Source: JALHNF01 sp039809305
Lineage (GTDB): Bacteria > Patescibacteriota > Minisyncoccia > Phycocordibacterales > UBA5272
DNA length: 5,410 nucleotides
Direction of reading: 5' to 3'
NCBI GenBank assembly: GCA_039809305.1
Contig: JBDHUT010000040.1
Span: forward strand, 1 to 5,410
A program made the translations under genes and the position numbers. The notes beneath the pieces are model-generated. The model saw only the letters and a program-made list of their open reading frames with translations, ran no database searches and was not told the DNA's origin. How positions within the stretch are numbered: position 1 is the stretch's first letter; every line of letters begins with the position of its first letter. Shown here piece after piece: positions 3,294-5,410 of this stretch.

Positions 3294-5410
3294 ATGACAA
3301 ATAAACATTGGCACAGCCTTGATATACAAGATGTATTTGCTCAGATAGAAAGTTCTGTTTCTGGTCTTACTAAAAAAGAAGTACAAGAGCGTTTATCTCG
3401 ATTTGGTAAAAACGAACTTCCACCCGAAAAACAGAGCCCTGCTTGGCTTCTTTTTCTTCGTCAGTTCAATAGTCCACTCATGTATATCATGATGGTTGCG
3501 ACAGCAATCTCTTTTTCTGTACACAATCTTTCAGAAGGTATCTTCATTCTTATTGTTCTTTTAAGTAATGCTATTGTCGGTTTTTATCAAGAATATAAAG
3601 CAAACGCATCTTTACGTGCTTTGAAAGGAGTTATTAAACTTCGTGCTCGAGTTGTTCGTGATAACAAAGAACAAGAAATAGATGCGTCCGAGATTGTGCC
3701 AGGCGACGTACTTATTATCCGTGCTGGAGATAGAGTTCCTGCGGATGGACGTATCATTGAAAGTCGCACGCTTAAAATTAATGAAGCAACTCTCACTGGT
3801 GAATCCAAAGCTGTTCAAAAAGATGCCTCGGCAGACGTTGATGCAGATGCGGAAATTGGAGATCGTCTGAATATGGTATTTATGGGGAGTGTTGTTGAAG
3901 AAGGGCTTGCTAAGATTATCGTTCTTGAAACGGGTGTTCGGACGCAGTATGGAGATATTGTGATGTTACTTAAAGAGACAGAAGAGGAGCCAACCCCACT
4001 TCAGTTGATGACTATTTCGCTCTCAAAAATTGTCGGCATCGGTATTTTTATTGTCACTGCCATCATTGTATTCGAAGGATATCTAACGGGACGCCCTTTG
4101 AGTGAAATTTTGGAAGTTGCACTTGCGCTTTTTATTTCAGGAATTCCTGAAGGTCTTTTGCCTGCTATTACTATTGTTCTTGCTCTTGGAATGCGTCGTA
4201 TTCTCAAGCAAAAAGGTTTGGTTCGACGTCTTGCCTCAACAGAAACATTAGGTGGAGTAACGGTTATTTGTACTGACAAAACAGGTACCCTCACGGAAGG
4301 AAAAATGGCGGTTACGGGAATTGTGACAGCAGACCAGGAGCTCTCTGCAGAAGAATTACATGACAAGGAAATTCTTCAATCAAAAGCTTCTTCAGTTTCT
4401 CAAAGACTTGCACTCTCGGGTTTGTTATCAAATGACGCTTTTGTAGAAAATCCAGGCGCGGAAAATGATGAACTCATTATACGAGGCACACTCACGGAAC
4501 AAGCTTTACTCCGTGTTGCGATTCAGTTTGGATTTGATACGTATGAAGAAGATAAGAAAAATGAACTTATTGACCAGATTCTTTTTTCTTCCGACCATAA
4601 ATATTCAGCATCCTTACGTAAGATGTCAGATACACATCTTGACCTTTATGTTATTGGTGCTCCAGAGCAGATAATCAAACGAACCAAATCGTTGGTTGTA
4701 GGTGATAGAGAGCTCTCTCAAGATTCAGATGAATACAAAAAAATAATAGCAAGACTAGAAGATTTTGTTTCGCAGGGATATCGTGTTGTTGCCTCAGCTT
4801 ACAAAGCAGTATCTCTTGATGTGAAGTATGACGATCTTCATGAGGTTGTAAACAATGTTTCGCTCCTAGGTTTTATTGTTCTTACTGACCCTATACGTGA
4901 AGATGTGGTTGGAGCCTTTACCGAAACAAATAGAGCAGGCATCCGTACTATTATCGTGACGGGTGATCACAAGCAAACAGCTTCTGTTGTTGCTAAAAAA
5001 ATTGGCTTTGATTTTACCCCTAGTCAAATTGTTGAAGGTCACGATATTGAAACTATGGACGAGGATACTCTTCAAGAGCGTTCAAAAACCATTGCACTTT
5101 ATGCACGCGTGTCTCCTCGGCATAAGCTACGGATTGTAAATGCGTTGCAGAGAAATAGCGAAGTTGTCGCCATGTTTGGTGACGGAGTAAACGACGCACC
5201 TGCACTTAAAGCTGCTGATATTGGTGTGGCGGTAGGGACACAAGTTGATGCAGTACGAGAAGTTGCTGATATTGTGCTTTTGACTAGTGGTTTTAAAACA
5301 ATAGTAAAAGCAATAGAACAAGGAAGAATTATATTCAGTAATATTCGTAAAGTATTCCTATACTTAATAGTTCAAGATTTTTCACAGTTCTTTTTATTTA
5401 TGGTTTCTAT
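3294..5410 (+). CDS. Type II P-type cation-transporting ATPase, 3'-truncated by the window edge
   Basis: The frame is open from ATG 3294 to the window end: 705 codons of a family usually near 900 residues. Order: cation-ATPase N-terminal domain (about 5-50), helices 1-2 (63-105) with an F-Y-Q-E-Y-K end, actuator domain with T-G-E-S at 168-171, helix 3 (about 246-262), helix 4 with P-E-G-L-L at 285-289, phosphorylation motif D-K-T-G-T with Asp328 (codon 4275-4277), nucleotide-binding domain, T-G-D-H at 556-559, G-D-G-V-N-D at 629-634, and the start of helix 5. P-E-G-L and the domain order place it with Ca2+, Na+/K+ or H+ pumps rather than heavy-metal ATPases. Oddities: the KGAPE motif reads I-G-A-P-E (454-458), Phe628 precedes G-D-G where Thr is usual, and helix 5 has Asp695 and Gln698 where SERCA has the ion ligands Asn768 and Glu771. 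The transported ion is therefore uncertain. ATG 3294 is chosen because the N-terminal domain follows directly; only a distant AGG precedes it. Confidence 0.92.
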   Translation, partial: MTNKHWHSLDIQDVFAQIESSVSGLTKKEVQERLSRFGKNELPPEKQSPAWLLFLRQFNSPLMYIMMVATAISFSVHNLSEGIFILIVLLSNAIVGFYQEYKANASLRALKGVIKLRARVVRDNKEQEIDASEIVPGDVLIIRAGDRVPADGRIIESRTLKINEATLTGESKAVQKDASADVDADAEIGDRLNMVFMGSVVEEGLAKIIVLETGVRTQYGDIVMLLKETEEEPTPLQLMTISLSKIVGIGIFIVTAIIVFEGYLTGRPLSEILEVALALFISGIPEGLLPAITIVLALGMRRILKQKGLVRRLASTETLGGVTVICTDKTGTLTEGKMAVTGIVTADQELSAEELHDKEILQSKASSVSQRLALSGLLSNDAFVENPGAENDELIIRGTLTEQALLRVAIQFGFDTYEEDKKNELIDQILFSSDHKYSASLRKMSDTHLDLYVIGAPEQIIKRTKSLVVGDRELSQDSDEYKKIIARLEDFVSQGYRVVASAYKAVSLDVKYDDLHEVVNNVSLLGFIVLTDPIREDVVGAFTETNRAGIRTIIVTGDHKQTASVVAKKIGFDFTPSQIVEGHDIETMDEDTLQERSKTIALYARVSPRHKLRIVNALQRNSEVVAMFGDGVNDAPALKAADIGVAVGTQVDAVREVADIVLLTSGFKTIVKAIEQGRIIFSNIRKVFLYLIVQDFSQFFLFMVS

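Noticed and set aside
3587..4366. Minus-strand frames at 3587-3808, 3612-3818 and 4001-4366 inside the ATPase
   Set aside because: The plus strand encodes an unbroken P-type ATPase with all its motifs across these positions; the reverse frames are composition-driven shadows.
1..5410. Recoded UGA (as in Gracilibacteria/SR1) or another altered code
   Set aside because: No family motif needs an in-frame TGA to be read through; the SHGC-motif gene ends naturally at TGA, and the other complete genes end at TAA or TAG.
1..5410. tRNA genes, CRISPR arrays, insertion sequences or attachment sites
   Set aside because: I saw no cloverleaf-like sequences, regularly spaced repeats, transposase motifs or long terminal repeats on either strand; all gaps without a gene are under 75 bases.
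3047..5410. PspC and the ATPase as a phage-shock or defence system
   Set aside because: No pspA, pspB, pspF or defence-associated nuclease is in view, and both families are common housekeeping envelope proteins.

Overview
The window is a compact bacterial stretch of eight protein-coding genes on both strands, with short intergenic gaps and no RNA genes, insertion sequences or CRISPR arrays that I can see. The set looks like a member of the Patescibacteria (Candidate Phyla Radiation, Parcubacteria-like). The clues are very short proteins, a half-size MFS permease, near absence of Shine-Dalgarno sequences, and -10 boxes so close to the start codons that several mRNAs are probably leaderless. 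The standard code fits (TAA, TAG and TGA are all used as stops). The taxonomic placement is inference, since no marker gene is present.

Layout. Bases 1-624 hold the 3' part of a cyclodipeptide synthase (CDPS) gene that enters from the left edge with its catalytic serine codon just inside the window. A free-standing YdeI/OmdA C-terminal domain (675-956, +) follows behind its own -10 box. It converges on a minus-strand gene (994-1533) for a protein with an H-x-G...S-H-G-C-I motif (DUF5675 or L,D-transpeptidase-like), and a hairpin terminator (961-982) separates the two. Divergent from that gene is a DUF1761 membrane protein (1606-2016, +), followed 25 bases later by a small alkyltransferase-like (MGMT-fold) DNA-binding protein lacking the acceptor cysteine (2042-2356, +). 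A half-size MFS permease (2371-2997, -) converges on it. A short divergent promoter region with a 25-bp inverted repeat separates the MFS gene from a PspC-domain membrane protein (3047-3259, +). Last comes a type II P-type cation-transporting ATPase (3294 to beyond the right edge, +), cut off in transmembrane segment 5.

How the genes fit together. They do not form one obvious pathway. The CDPS would make a cyclic dipeptide from two aminoacyl-tRNAs, but no tailoring enzyme follows it in the window. The right half is envelope-oriented: DUF1761, MFS, PspC and an ion-pumping ATPase. The most notable points are the CDPS signature (Asn-Tyr-Pro at the AlbC 40/202/203 positions, mixing the NYH and XYP patterns), the mirrored near-identical leaderless promoters between MFS and PspC, the alkyltransferase-like protein lacking both the cysteine and the arginine finger, and an ATPase with substitutions at the ATP-binding KGAPE lysine and at the presumed M5 ion ligands.
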